36,778 bases of DNA from Priapulus caudatus (GCF_000485595.1 NW_014577627.1:34942-71719), one strand, 5' to 3'. Shown: positions 1 through 11,530, numbered from the stretch's first letter. Notes: generated by a model not told the origin, from the sequence alone. Numbers and translations: made by a program.

Positions 1-94
1 CGATTATCGGGGAATCACTAGTTACGGCAACAAGTAAATCAACATAACTATCATGGATGAATGGAGTAATACAAATCCATATAAAATTTCCTAC

Positions 95-242
95 CATGTA
101 TCATATCACCATCCCCAAGTACGAACTCTTTGCATTCACAAGTGTCTACTTCAGTTCCATCATCAAGCTTTCCAGAATACGAAAGCTTCACTAGAGACCC
201 TCTTTCTGGCCGTGTTTCCATGCCACAGCCTGGTTTTACAAT
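95..242 (-). CDS. FKBP8: FKBP8-like peptidyl-prolyl isomerase, one internal exon (gene partial)
   Basis: A single exon coding for about 49 residues, running from IVKPGCG through RGSLVKLSYSGKLDDGTEVD to FVLGDGDMIH. It is bounded on the minus strand by an acceptor (ccattgcag, AG at 244-243) and a donor (GT at 94-93, gtagga). This matches the start of the FK506-binding domain in the membrane-anchored FKBP8/FKBP38 group, where a 'GD.D.I' segment precedes the central strand. Known FKBP8 proteins add TPR repeats and a C-terminal membrane anchor and act at mitochondria/ER as chaperone-type immunophilins. Those parts would lie off the left edge and cannot be seen. The N-terminal exons should lie at higher coordinates, but I found none between 260 and 760. 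It could be another TPR-class FKBP, or an isolated exon. The FKBP fold assignment is firm; the subfamily is less so. Confidence 0.7.
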
Positions 243-387
243 CTGCAATGGTACCAATAACCAATAAACCCAATCACCCCATCACATAAGCTAAAATAAA
301 AATTTGGCAGGTTGATTATTATAGAGCCAGTTCATTACAAAATAGTGCTGCATGTCTAGCATTATATTTGTTTTATCTCATAATTAC

Positions 388-428
388 AAACAAGAGCCGC
401 AGAGCGTCTGGGCTCATCTGAGGTCTGT
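388..428 (+). repeat. Possible 5'-end fragment of the 1.2-kb repeat family
   Basis: The stretch AAGAGCCGCAGAGCG followed by GCTCATCTGAGGTCT resembles the left end of the long repeats at 19832 and 24352 (AAGTGCCGCGGAGCG followed by GCTCATCTAACGTCT). It is short and diverged, so the link is tentative. Confidence 0.35.
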
Positions 429-819
429 TGTTACGGTTATAAACGTAACATTTAAGTCGTGCGTAGTATTTTAACTGTATGTTGTAAAACAATCCTAAAC
501 CTAAAAGCAAACTGACAATTGTCAGTTTTGCAGCAGATTCTGAACATAATAAGCTTACAAAATTGTGACATATGTTGTGTACAGCGAATTGTGTAAGGTG
601 CAAGTAGGCAAGTGTGACTGCATGGAAATGTGTTCACCATTTAATTGGTACAAATTCATGGTTCTGGGGTTGGCCCGATAAAGTGAAGACCACTGTACTA
701 GTAGAAGTATTTTAAATTATGATTTAAAGTAACTAAAATAGTCTTGCAGCATCTATGAGGGCATGTTTATGCATAAATTCTGCAGTACCTGTGTTGCAAA
801 TGTTATTATTCTTTTACAG

Positions 820-3163
820 GGAGAGCGGAAGTTTACAGTTACGATGAATTGTTGCTATTGCTACCAAACTGAGCCGAGTCAACACACATGTACTGAGACA
901 ACGAACTGCCATGTTGTATCCTCTCCTAGGCAGTACTATGTCAGCAACTGTACTATGAAAGATCATATCATGTGCTTAGGTAGTATCATGATTACACTAT
1001 CACTAGAACTCAGTATCAGAACACTATTGTTTTTATGTTATAATATTCTTTGAAATGAACTTCCATTGCATATTAGAAACAATGTATTTATACATACAAT
1101 AAGTAACTTTGGCCTTATGGAAATGGCCAAATGAATTTCTATTAAATATTTTAAAGATATCCATATAATTATGAAAGGTTTTACTAAGGGTTATATTTCT
1201 TGGTAATTTCACATAATTTATTAGGGGCTTTAAATCATACAGAATAATTGAGGAGAAGTGTATTGCTACTAATGCTAGCCGCACACTATACGATTTTCCT
1301 CGGGCCGCAGTCGTAAGCCCTCGCACACTATACGCTCGGCAGCCGATTGATCGGGAGGCCCCCGCACACTGTACGACTCAAAGTCGGCGCTAACCATGAC
1401 GCTCTCGTGGCGTTCCAAACGGATTTAGCGTGTACTAAGGATTGGGAGTGTTTCCTCGCCATTTTTACCGAATGTGGTTCCCATGGCGCTGCTCTGTGAT
1501 TGGTCAATTTTCTTCAGTGCTCAGCGGCGGGTCGGATGGCCACGCACACTATCCGAGTCGCGTCGTAAGCCCTCGCACACTATACGATCTGCTCCGCTCC
1601 CGATTCAAAATTCGAATCGGCCCAAAATGACTTCCCGATCCAGACGTAAGCCTCCCTATCCCACTCGGGTCGTATAGTGTGCGGCTAGCATTATATGTAA
1701 ACTGAGATTTTGATGAAAAACTATTCACTAAATAATGTATTTAAAAATTAAAAAAGACAAGGTGGGCAAATTTTTGATTAGTGACAGTTGACGAAGTTAA
1801 GATATTTCATGTATAATTTTCATTTCTATAGGTGAGAGAATATTCAAAAAGAAAGTTTTGTGTAACTGGACTGGAGGTTACCGATGGACAAATGCGTTAG
1901 TTTTAAGGTATGCTAATAATTAAGTCTGTAACACTAATCATGGTAAACCATATTTTGGTGCAATTCGTCTTCCAGTAGCGAGCATGGTTCGTCAGGAATC
2001 TGCGTGCACAGGTTTTGTATATTCTGACCCTGATATATAGACCCTGTTTCTGGTGAGTCTTAGCTATAGATTTTCCAATCCTTTTTATAGCTGCCAAAAT
2101 TGTTCACTAGTGATTCTCCACTTGCACGCCTTCTATTAAACTTCCTCATAATGGGCATAATCAGGAAAAATATAGTGAAATATAGGCTTACCTAATAACA
2201 AATATGATACTGATTACTCCAGCATAAAAATGACTGAAATTAGGAATTATTTAACCCATGTTACATCAACACACGCAAACATACTACCAAATTGACCCAA
2301 AATTGCGCTCGATAACTATCTTATAAACTGAAACAACATCATGAAGTTGCTACTAATAAGTAGTTGTAAATTATTAGTGTCTGGTAAAGGAAATCAATTC
2401 AAATCTAACTATGACCTGATATAAACATGTTACAGTTGTATGCTTTATGTATAGGTGTGTGCGTGTGTAGGTATTAGGGCTGTAACGATACACAAGCCTC
2501 TCGATTCGATCTGGTTCTCGATATTAGCCTCTCGATTCGATCTGGTTCTCGATATTAGCCTCTCGATTCGATCTGGTTCTCGATATTAGCCTCTCGATTC
2601 GATTCCCAAAATATTGAAATGTTATCTTATTTTTTATATTTTCATTATTTTGCAATAATAAATTATTAGAAATTGCCAATGAATACTAAATGGTGAATAG
2701 ACTAGAGTCTACACTGCACAGCCGCTGAGTAACATTGGTGAGTAACACTCCACAGTATATAGTGTAGTGCCGGCATCTATTGGAGGGAAAAAGTGGTATC
2801 TAAGTGGAACCGAAAATACGGAGAAAAATATCGAGGATCGGATCGAGGGAAGAGATAGAAGAGCTTCATAGAAGTTACTGTCCAAGCCCGCGATCCGATT
2901 CGATTTCGGTGGATCGTTACAGCCCTAGTAGGTATGATGGATGATTAGCTTGAATAAGTTTAACTCACTCATGGATTCACCTCTCTTTTTATAGCATAAC
3001 CCTGGGAGGCTTTGGCGTTGATCGATTCTACCTTGGGTCTTGGCGGGAAGGAATTGGAAAACTGTTCAGCTTTGGTGGCCTTGGTGTGTGGACAATTGTG
3101 GATGTTATACTTATTGCTATTGGTTACATTGGCCCTGCAGACCACTCGTTATACGTATGGTAA
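820..3163 (+). CDS. TM2D3: TM2 domain-containing protein 3, C-terminal three exons
   Basis: Three exons join in phase: 820-979, 1832-1907 and 2995-3163 (stop TAA at 3161). Exon one is cysteine-rich ([40 protein letters not shown]). Exon two gives [20 protein letters not shown]. Exon three gives the TM2 domain, with [19 protein letters not shown], then [18 protein letters not shown] and a tail [13 protein letters not shown]. This follows TM2D3 (Drosophila almondex) segment by segment: cysteine-rich luminal region, CNWTGGY, then two transmembrane helices joined by the DRF motif. Family members are membrane proteins linked to Notch signalling and phagocytosis in flies. The signal peptide and first cysteine module, about 100 residues, were not found between 260 and 819. 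The gene is therefore 5'-incomplete or its first exons are diverged. AATAAA at 3177-3182 is a possible poly(A) signal very close to the stop. Confidence 0.9.
1270..1693. mobile_element. Non-autonomous DNA transposon (MITE) with perfect 24-bp TIRs
   Basis: The left end TAATGCTAGCCGCACACTATACGA (1270-1293) is the exact reverse complement of the right end (1670-1693). The 424-bp element lies in the TM2D3 intron between exons 820-979 and 1832-1907. The motif CGCACACTATACG recurs inside it near 1322, 1362 (one change), 1543 (one change) and 1575, so the ends have been multiplied internally. The outermost TA could be the target duplication. No transposase reading frame is present. Confidence 0.8.
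2475..2927. mobile_element. hAT-type MITE with an 8-bp target duplication
   Basis: The ends are TAGGGCTGTAACGAT (2475) and ATCGTTACAGCCCTA (ends 2927). Identical 8-bp flanks GTAGGTAT lie at 2467-2474 and 2928-2935. An 8-bp duplication with a TAGGG-type terminus fits the hAT superfamily. The element is 453 bp, non-coding, and inserted in the last TM2D3 intron. The perfect duplication suggests a fairly recent insertion. Confidence 0.9.
2495..2605. repeat. 31-bp tandem repeat, about 3.6 copies, inside the hAT MITE
   Basis: The unit begins AGCCTCTCGATTCGATCTGG and restarts at 2495, 2526, 2557 and 2588. The first three copies are identical and the fourth breaks off after CTCTCGATTCGATT. Subterminal arrays of this kind are common in hAT elements. 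Confidence 0.9.
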
Positions 3164-4084
3164 TGATTCTTGTAAGAATAAACTTTAAAGCAGATAGAAT
3201 CACTTCTTCGTCCGTTGCCACAAATAAAGGCTACCAGATGAATGGTCCAGTTTTTACATTGCAGATAGTGTGTGGAAATTCCTTACTATTTATAAACATC
3301 TGCTGACTGCATATAGAAAGTCGCATCACTATGTGAATGAATGTCTCGTTATTAATTAAGGTGTGCATATAGTCCTGTATTGAATCCATTATACTCGTTA
3401 TGGCAGCTGGCAAGTGTAAAGATTTTTGTTAAGGGTGTGCTTAAATGAAACGATCTAAGTGATAACGTTGATGCACCTTTCCATACTCATGTTTAGATAA
3501 CTGGAATATGGTGGAATGTGGATGTAGTGTTTGTGGGTGGGTGTATGTGTGGCATGAGTTACTGAGACAAAAGGTACAAGAAGTTAAAATTCAAATTTTG
3601 TGTGAAATAATCATTATACATTGTGGATTTATTAGGACGTTTTACGACCATGTAAATAGTATTTTGATATTTAAATCTCTAATATGTAAATACGCAGTAA
3701 ATGTCAATGATAATAGATTAGGATAAAGTAAATATTTATTTACATTTCTGTAGACATAGTATACAGCCAGCTCTTGACACATGAATACTAAAGGTAAATT
3801 GTTTTGATGTGTTGTCAGCAAAAATATAAACCCAACTCGATGACTCTTGTGATAAATTAAGCTATCTCATGTAAAAATAATTATCAATATGCACGTTCTA
3901 CTTGAGGTAAAATGAGGTTAAATCATCCCAGTCACTTTTATTATCGTATCTTATGTGTAACTTGCTGTATATTACATATACATTACATACATCAAATATG
4001 ACGCTATTCACTTTAACAGCTGACGTAACTACAGTGACTATTGTATGTTATGGGCACTTACACAAACTGACCAATTTACACTTT

Positions 4085-4117
4085 AACACAGACACACACA
4101 CACACACACACACACAT
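4085..4117. repeat. (CA)n microsatellite
   Basis: An uninterrupted run of CA units (about 4091-4117), followed by a short TA-rich stretch and a second smaller CA tract near 4197-4212. The region 3164-4633 holds the TM2D3 3' flank and the zinc-finger gene's 3' flank. I see no other gene in it. Confidence 0.9.
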
Positions 4118-4489
4118 AATATGTATATATATATTCACTGCACATTACTACAGCACTTACAAGAAATAGACCTATACATATTATTCGTACAGTCAAACAC
4201 GCACACACACATAGATACAAGTATAAAATGTAATTGATGTGTTTGTGCATTTTACAGTGATTCATGATGCGATTATGTGTATACTAACAGTCGCAGCCAC
4301 AGGTAACATTTAACACTGCTACACAGAGGTACATTCAGACAAAAGATTTCTTATATGAACCAACATTTAACACATGCAAGTACATTATAACATACAACTC
4401 GCCTACATCACTGTTTCTAAAAACAAAACTAGATGAACAGATAATCTGTATCATGAAATCTTTTTAAATTATTGACTCATGGTTGTATA

Positions 4490-4615
4490 TAAAGGCAGAG
4501 AGAATGAGGAAGAAAATTAGCAAAGAGAGACGGAGAGCGCAACTGAGACGAGGAATGAGAAGAGTGCACAAACGAAAAAAAGGGACAGTGAGAGAGAAAG
4601 AGCAATGTAATCTAC
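4490..4615. repeat. GA-rich low-complexity tract downstream of the zinc-finger gene
   Basis: Purine-rich sequence on the plus strand (repeated GAGAGA/GGAGAG blocks) lies just beyond the zinc-finger stop codon, probably in its 3' untranslated region. No protein of interest is encoded. Confidence 0.6.
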
Positions 4616-4633
4616 TCGTCGGTAAACTTGCAA

Positions 4634-7600
4634 TCACTGCGTTTTGTGCACGAACCGTTTGTGTCTTTTCATGTTGCTGTGCTGTGTGAATGCAGCCGGG
4701 CACAGGTTACACTGGAACGGTCTTTCACCCGTATGAGTGCGCCGATGATCGGCCAGATTGCGTGAGCGGCGGAAGGTCGCGGGACAGAACTCGCATTTGA
4801 ACTGCTTCATAACCGGCGCCGCTGCAGAATTCTGCTTGGCGTGCTGTGCCACATGCTCCTCGAATTCGCCGCTAGACTTAAGGATCTCGCCGCAGACCAG
4901 GCACCCGTGACGCCCCTGCGCAGTGCCGCCTCCGTCCGGATTGTCAACACCTTGCGACTCGCCGCCCTTCACCTTCGTGGACGCGTCGTGCTGCTGCTCG
5001 TTGCTACCTCCACTCACGCTGCTCACGTGCTGCGCAGCCTGCATGTACACGGGCTGTGTCAGAGTCTGCTCGGTGGCGAAATCGCTAGCGACAACCTCGC
5101 TATCTTGCTCAAAACTGCTGCAGACACTTGGCTCGCCAGAAATTTTGCTGCATCTATATGCGGGCACATCTTGCTGCGTCTCGAACAAATCAGACTGTGG
5201 TTTGGTGGGGGGAGGGTCCTGCAGTTCCGTCCGTCCTTTCTCGTGATCCACGCGAAAATCTGTCTCGCTTTCTGGGTCGCCAGCAACGTTTGGCAGATTT
5301 TCCGTATCGCTACCAGGGAATTCGTCGATTCTCCTTGCTGCCTTGTCTATACGTAACTGGCCATGCTGTGCACTATTCGAAGTCCCGAAGGTGTCGGACG
5401 ACAAGTACAGATGGCGCCGCCGCTCGTGCCGCTTCATGTTACTTAGTTGTGTGAATGAGGCGGGGCACAGGTGACACGTGTATGGCTTCTCACCTGTGTG
5501 TGTGCGACGATGGGTGATCAGAGTGCCGGAATGACGGAAGCTCTCACTGCACATGTCGCACTGGTAAGGCTTCTCCCCCGTGTGTACTCTCATGTGTAGC
5601 TTCACACCGTGTTGCGAGCCGGCGGAGAAACCGCACAGTCCACACTCAAACGTCGTCGGTGGAGGATTGTCCTCTATAGACTTTGCCTCCTGTGCTGGTG
5701 ACCCCTTGGAGGTACTTGCTTGCAACAATGGTCCAAACCTCAGTTCGTGGTCATTGCCATCGCCTTCACCGTACTCGGGCAGTCCATGACGATTTTTGCC
5801 AGCGTCGACAGGTAATGGGGACATGTCTATGTCAATGTCCTCCATATTTATGTACTCGCTGGCAACTGCCACAGAAGAGATCTCGTTTACATTTTTGTCC
5901 ACTTGCCTGCAAGGCTCCTTCACCAAACTGGTATCAGCGTGACTCTGGGAGCCACTACTGGTGGCAATCTCACTACCCATCATCACAGCCGGCAATCCAC
6001 TAAACGCACCGGATTTCATCAGTGCCGCATCGGCTCCTCTGGATGAAGCCCTGCTCTTCAGGTACGTCTTGTGGTGATTCAGATGCTGCGTCAAACTCTT
6101 CGCCGAACTGAAAGCGCGGCCGCACACCCTGCACAGCACGCAGGAGTCCGTGTCGTGCGTGAGTCGCCGGTGTCGCTTCATGTTGCTGTACTGCGTGAAC
6201 GCAGCCGAACACATGCTGCACTTGTAAGGCCGCTCGCCTGTGTGCACGACAAGATGCTGGCGCAGCATCGCCGGAGTGCGGAAGCCGGCGCTGCACACCT
6301 GGCACTTGTGCGGCTTCAGCACGTTCGACCAGTCCTTCAGCGAAAACTTCTTCATGAAAGGCCGCGGCGTCTGCGCGTCGCGCGCCAGCCGTTGCGATGT
6401 GTACTGTATCAAGGTTTTCGGGGCGAACTGCTTTCTGTTCGCCTTTGGCAGCCTTCCCAGCACTCGCGGTGCAGTCTGCACTGGAAGCAGCTGCATATTC
6501 GCAGACGTCAATAGGCTTCTTAACGGAGCCAAGTTTGTGCTTAGATTTAGGCGGCTTGATGGAGCTTCAGTACCGCAATCGCTGTCGGCGCATTTTTCCT
6601 GATCTTGAGTTGTGATGCACGATGACATTCTGTGTAATTCGTCTCCCACCTGCTCTAGAAGAGGTTCCAACCATGTCCTACTGTTTTCTCCTATACGCTG
6701 AGAGTTCTCTGGGGAGTGAGATTGTGTAGATGGTTGCGTTGTTACAGAATCAGAAGCAGATGCGTCCAGGTTGTCTCGTCTTGCAACATCAGAAGCAGCC
6801 TGGCTGTCATAATCAGCATTGTGTCCTTGGCATATTAAAACCTAGTCAAGAAAAAAATGGTCAACTTATTACTTGGATTTTTAGAACGTTACCTAAAACA
6901 ATAGAAACTAAATTTTCTCCCAATAACAACATGAAATGTTTATTTGTACATGGGGTTTTATTGCTATTTGCTACAAATCATTTGCATTAGTTGTATAGGA
7001 ATGCACATATAAGTAGCATGCAACACATATTACAAAATATATCTTATATAGACCCACTTCAGCGTGAGAAACTAGCGGTCGCCCAGTCGCCAGTGGCGAT
7101 TAGAAAATCTACCGGGCGACTGCTTATTCGTGTCTGCTGGTCCGGCGGGGCGACTAGATAATCGCGGCACAACAGCGAAAAAATACAGACTTGTAAACGG
7201 GAGCGCATAATACGACTCGTTTCTCAACGTAGACGGGGCATCCAAAACATCTAGAACTCCCTCAACGCATGATTCGCCACACGAACAAAAAATCGCGACA
7301 ATCTAAGAAATCGAATGCGGCATCACCGGCATTAGTGCAGCCCAGGTTTTTATGACCGCATAACAATAAGTTTTTATATCGCAGGGGTAATTGTGGGGAG
7401 TGAGGGCATGACCAGTGACACCTGACACGCACGTAATCAAAGCTGTTAACTGAATTCGTCACTTTTCATGTAGACTATTGGAAAGTGGAATGTGGAAAGT
7501 GGACTATTTTTATTCAGTTAGATATCTAGAAGCAATGTAAACTGTATAGGCACTTGTAACTTTGCGGATGTGCGGCAACATTGATCTATGCATGGGGGTA

Positions 7601-8972
7601 CCGTGGACTGGGGAGGAGAAAAACGAAAGTAAAACCTTGCCCAGAAGGTCCCGGAATTCCTAGAGATTCCAGTACAAGTTTTTTTTAACATACTCAAAGT
7701 AACTAAAACTCTCTCTGAAGTTCTGACTTGCTCAGTCGATGTAAAAAGAAAGTTGAAAGATGAAAGAAATGAGTAAAAAAAGAAACTTGAAAATACCATA
7801 CCATCATTACCATGATTATAATTCTTGATTCCTGTCTTTGTCATGTTACCTGACTATGTGTGCTGTGTAGGTGCATGTCTGTCTGTGTGAATTAAATTGA
7901 ATAAGAATGTGATTACGTTTCTTAGTCGAGTGAAATGAGATAAAAAAAATGTTGATCGAATGTAATTTGTTCACGATTCTTTAACACTGATAGTCTGATA
8001 CTGGTGCTGAATGCTGATGGAAATGATATTAGAGTCAGTGCATCAAAATTATGCAAATTTTAACAAAATCATGCTATGAAAAAGTAGCCTCTGGCCAAGC
8101 CTAAAATAGGCTCCGCTAAAAAAAATTCGAGAGCTCTTTTTTCATACAATATCAAAAAAGAGCTCTCGTAAAAAAGAGTATTAGGCTGCCGCACAGGAAA
8201 TAACAAAATTACCAAACTGATTATTTTGTTATTCTCTACTAACCTGAACTACATTATTCTAATGAAATGAATGGTAAATTTAATCAAATATAGACTAAAA
8301 ATAGTCAAATTCCGAAGCCTAAGTAAAGTCCATGCGAAGTACACAAACTCTCCAGGTTTGTTGTGTTCGATTTTCTAGGTCATGCTAATTCGATAATACT
8401 GGGCATCACCGACCAATCAGCAATCGCGTAATAAAATATGATAATTTATAGGAATAATGGGCAGTCTTCAGAGATCGCTGATCTTTAAAATCGACTTGCG
8501 GACTTGGTCCGATTTACTACGCATCAGTGTATCGAAACGAGTAAAAAATATAATTTTTAAGAATACCTTAGAATGCACATCACCAAATTGCACCATCCCC
8601 CCTATAAAAATGTCCGCACATCCGAGTCATTCACTTTGCTACGACAGAAATCCTAGGCCAGTGCCTACTGACCAGAACCAGTACTTCCTCAGAGGCACTG
8701 GTCCTGCTGAACCAGTGCCTCCAATTATCAGTTTTTCACCCTGCACTTAGACAAAGCTAAAATGTTTATGACAGAAATGATCGGCAAAAATTTATCTGCA
8801 AATACCATTCAGTAAATTTGTACCTTACCTTGCAATGAACTTGTCTTGCATGATCGATAAAGCCAGCTTCAGAAAAGAAGCACTCACAGCAAGCACTACA
8901 TCGATAGTACATCACAGTTGCACTCTCAGCGATGTGTTCAACCTTCGCATCTACTGGCATGTAATGTGGCAT
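4634..8972 (-). CDS. C2H2 zinc-finger protein, 783 residues, 10 fingers, two exons
   Basis: Exon 1 (8829-8972) has 48 codons from ATG at 8972 and carries one finger, CSAC-x12-H-x4-H. Its donor is TGCAAG|GTAAGG. Exon 2 (4634-6841) follows a pyrimidine-rich acceptor (tttttttcttgactag) and stays open to TGA at 4634. Both boundaries are phase 0. Exon 2 encodes nine fingers in three groups of three, near residues 226-310, 443-521 and 691-783, separated by acidic, Ser/Thr-rich linkers. HTGE(K/R)P(Y/F) linkers join neighbouring fingers, as in DNA-binding C2H2 proteins. A nuclear transcription-factor role is inferred. An in-frame TGA lies upstream of the chosen ATG, but a splice acceptor-like ttccacttccag directly precedes it, so an extra 5' coding exon is possible. 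I do not recognise an orthologue. Confidence 0.85.
8128..8168. repeat. Perfect 15-bp inverted repeat with 11-nt loop
   Basis: The arms CGAGAGCTCTTTTTT (8128-8142) and AAAAAAGAGCTCTCG (8154-8168) are exact complements around the loop CATACAATATC. It lies in the intron of the zinc-finger gene. It is probably a small palindromic element or a microRNA-unrelated hairpin; nothing else supports a function. Confidence 0.8.
8692..8721. repeat. Short perfect hairpin, 11-bp arms
   Basis: GAGGCACTGGT (8692-8702) pairs with ACCAGTGCCTC (8711-8721) across an 8-nt loop. It is intronic in the zinc-finger gene. Flanking sequence does not extend the pairing, so a microRNA precursor is unlikely. Confidence 0.55.
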
Positions 8973-9978
8973 CTGGAAGTGGAAGCCGATTATACAGGTA
9001 CGTTTATAGTTGACAACAAGATTCAGGATACCTACTCAGTACTCCATGTATCCAATGAAGACCAAGGTTTAGCACTTCTGTAGTATAAACTGTACAACAA
9101 AACAACTATTGTATAATTTTGCTACACCCGTCGGAACCAAAACCAATTATGCTGAAAGATCAGTCTATATTTTTAAATGTCTTTACCCTTGCATTTTGGT
9201 TGCAAGCTATAGATACTATTTATACATTTTAAGCTATTAAACTGGGATAGTTAATTCAATGTTGGTTAAGTAAGAACAAATACATTATAACAATAGCCAA
9301 AAGTAACAAAGTCAAATTAAATACTGCATTTTGTAACTCAACTATGTAAGTAGCCAACTAGAAATTAATGGCCTTACCAAACTGGTCTCTGCTTACTGTT
9401 CAAACCGTGAAATTGTTCCGACTCACAACCGTTAACTTGCGTAATTGAGGTCTAAATAACATAATTTTTTATCTCACACCGCCATATCACGACCAAGATC
9501 GTGAAAATAGTGCTAAAACGTGATATGATGAAATCAACACAATTTAACAATTTTTTTAGCATTACCCGCTCATAGAAAATATCATTCATTTCCCTTGACA
9601 TGGTTATTTGTTTTGAACATCAAATTCAAAGTGGGTTTCTGACGCTGTGTATAATGAGTTGAGCATCAGAAACTTGTTTGGTTTTTATATTTGGCAGATG
9701 AAGCACTGGTACTAAGTACTAATTTAGAGTCAATATTGTGGTACATGACACATCTATGTAATTTTGAGTAGGAGGTTTATAAGATTAGTAAAATAGAAAG
9801 GTGCCACTGCCACACAAAACCCACTACAACCAACCCATTTCAAAACCTCTATTTGTGTAGGCTTTCATTAATAATTGTTACTAGACATTAACAGTTCTAT
9901 ATACATATAAACAAGAGCGTATTAAGGAGAGCGTACAACGGTGAAATGTTGAAACCATGCTGCAGTATTAGTCGAATT

Positions 9979-10648
9979 AATAAACTTTTCCCGTTTTATT
10001 TTGATGATTCTTTGCGGTATTATTGATCAGCTCTCCTACCTTGCTAATATAAAACAAACCGCTTGTCCCTACGATACCCCCACGCTGAGATAATGAGCGG
10101 TGAAAATCTGGTATTTTCGCCGAAAACCGACTCGAGATACGTAATGGCTGCGACTGTCTCTCGTTCTGGTGATAGCTTCGGGAAACCTCGCGTGTTTCCG
10201 TCATTCATTGACAATAAAATTTATTTTCCTTTTACTATCTTTTCCCGCATTTCCAGTCATGGACGCAGCCATTACTCCACAAAAACGTCGTTATTTATCG
10301 CCATGGTGATGACCCGCCCCTTACGCTGGATGTAGTAACGCTGTAGTAATAACGTATCGAGTCAGCACTACACAGCGGCGACTGGAAGCAACATACAGTC
10401 CACAAAACCAAGGAGCTACATATACCATGTTACATATATGTTATATGTAGCTCCTTGCACAAAACGAGAGACAGTCGCAGCCACTACGTATCTCGAGTCG
10501 GTTTTCGGCAAAAATACCAGATTTTCACCGCTCATTATCTCAGCGTAGGGACATCGTAGGAACAAGCGGTTGGTTTTACATTATCAAGGGACAGCTGAAT
10601 AATAATACAGCAAAGAATTATCAAAATAAAACTCGTCAAGTTTACTAA
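9979..10648. mobile_element. Foldback-type element with about 190-bp inverted arms
   Basis: The left arm (about 9979-10168) and right arm (about 10460-10648) are inverted copies of each other, including CGCTGAGATAATGAGCGGTG and CCGAAAACCGACTCGAGATACG with scattered changes. A second perfect inverted pair, AAGGAGCTACATAT and its complement, sits near the centre (10408-10456). No coding capacity. The flank from 9100 to 9970 is AT-rich with nothing I can identify. Confidence 0.85.
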
Positions 10649-10744
10649 TTTCATTGTTCAAAACTACAACATGGATCTGGATAGTTTACTGCATAGCCAA
10701 CGGTTACGTGGATAATAACGCAGGGACATTCCGTAAGGAATAAA

Positions 10745-11350
10745 CGTCCAGGACTATAGCTAGCCAGAAGGTGTGACCTAGCTTGGGTAAAGCCAGGTAG
10801 TTAGCCTTTTTAGCCGAATGGCACTGAGGGTGTTCATAGCCAGAGTTTTTTGGAGCCCTCAGTGGTTCTTTTATGTCCCTATTGGCCTTAGTATTACTGG
10901 AGACAGGACCGCCATTTTATGTGGTCATCCGAGCCACGGGAGATTCACAGTCTCCAATGTTGAGAGCCAGGTTTTTACACCTTGAGAAAATTCACTGCCC
11001 CGGCCAGGGTTTGAACTCACATCCTTCAGTGGACAGTGATACGAATCACGCTATGTTATTAAGTTGTTTTCACGGCACAAGCTGTCTGCATAAATGGCTT
11101 CGAGTCAGTAAGTCATTCGACAACGCAGCAGGTGTGCGTAACGGTTCTTTGTGCTGGCACTTGCTAGCAGCGCGAGCTACGCGTAGACGTTTGTGGCAGC
11201 TCCAGCCTCGCTGGCTGTGATGCCGTGTTTAAGTTGTAACCTGTGTGTTGAGTTATTAAACCAGCATTAAACCTATACAATAAATGTTATAGTTCTTACG
11301 ACGGAGACATAACAGACAGTATACGTGGCCTAACCACTGGGCCACGAAGG
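10745..11350 (-). mobile_element. tRNA-derived SINE, minus strand, split by an insertion
   Basis: Read on the minus strand, the head at 11350-11325 carries a pol III A-box-like TGGCCCAGTGGTTAGG. The continuation from about 11055 downward has GTGATTCGTATCACTG and a B-box-like GAGTTCAAACCC (near 11010). Normal A-to-B spacing returns if the roughly 270 bp between 11056 and 11325 is removed. The body then extends down to about 10745. The split is inferred from this spacing. Confidence 0.5.
11053..11311 (+). mobile_element. Possible solo LTR inserted in the SINE
   Basis: This 259-bp segment starts TGTTATTAAG and ends GACATAACA, so its ends are inverted TGTTAT/ATAACA as in retrotransposon LTRs. 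It has AATAAA near 11279, close to the 3' end. I could not find a clean target-site duplication, and no internal retroelement sequence is present. Confidence 0.4.
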
Positions 11351-11530
11351 CGCTCTTCGCAGTTCACATGGTTTTTGCATTTCACCATTGTAAGCTCTCC
11401 TTCTTAATACACCCTTGATATAAATATACTCCCAACTCAGGGTTCACCACAAGAATTTCTGAATGCAATTTATCGCTGATTTTAAGCAGCACTAATACAA
11501 AGGTACATACACTAGATCAGTTCGGAGAGC

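Noticed and set aside
590-720. Cysteine-containing plus-strand frame (KCDCMEMC) as a TM2D3 first exon
   Set aside because: Spacing does not match the TM2D3 N-terminal cysteine module and there is no suitable donor in phase.
2495-2605. 31-bp repeats as a CRISPR or regulatory array
   Set aside because: They are head-to-tail copies without spacers inside a hAT-type MITE with clear target duplication.
4841-6615. Several plus-strand open frames of 100-170 codons
   Set aside because: They are antisense to the zinc-finger exon and arise from its codon composition; no domain is recognisable.
7070-7160. GC-rich stretch with inverted GTCGCC/GGCGAC blocks
   Set aside because: Probably a transposon fragment, but the ends and target duplication could not be defined.
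10873-11220. 115-codon plus-strand frame
   Set aside because: It spans the SINE/LTR-like boundary, so it is chance open sequence in repeats.
11325-11350. tRNA gene
   Set aside because: Only an A-box-like head is present and it belongs to a SINE; no cloverleaf can be formed.
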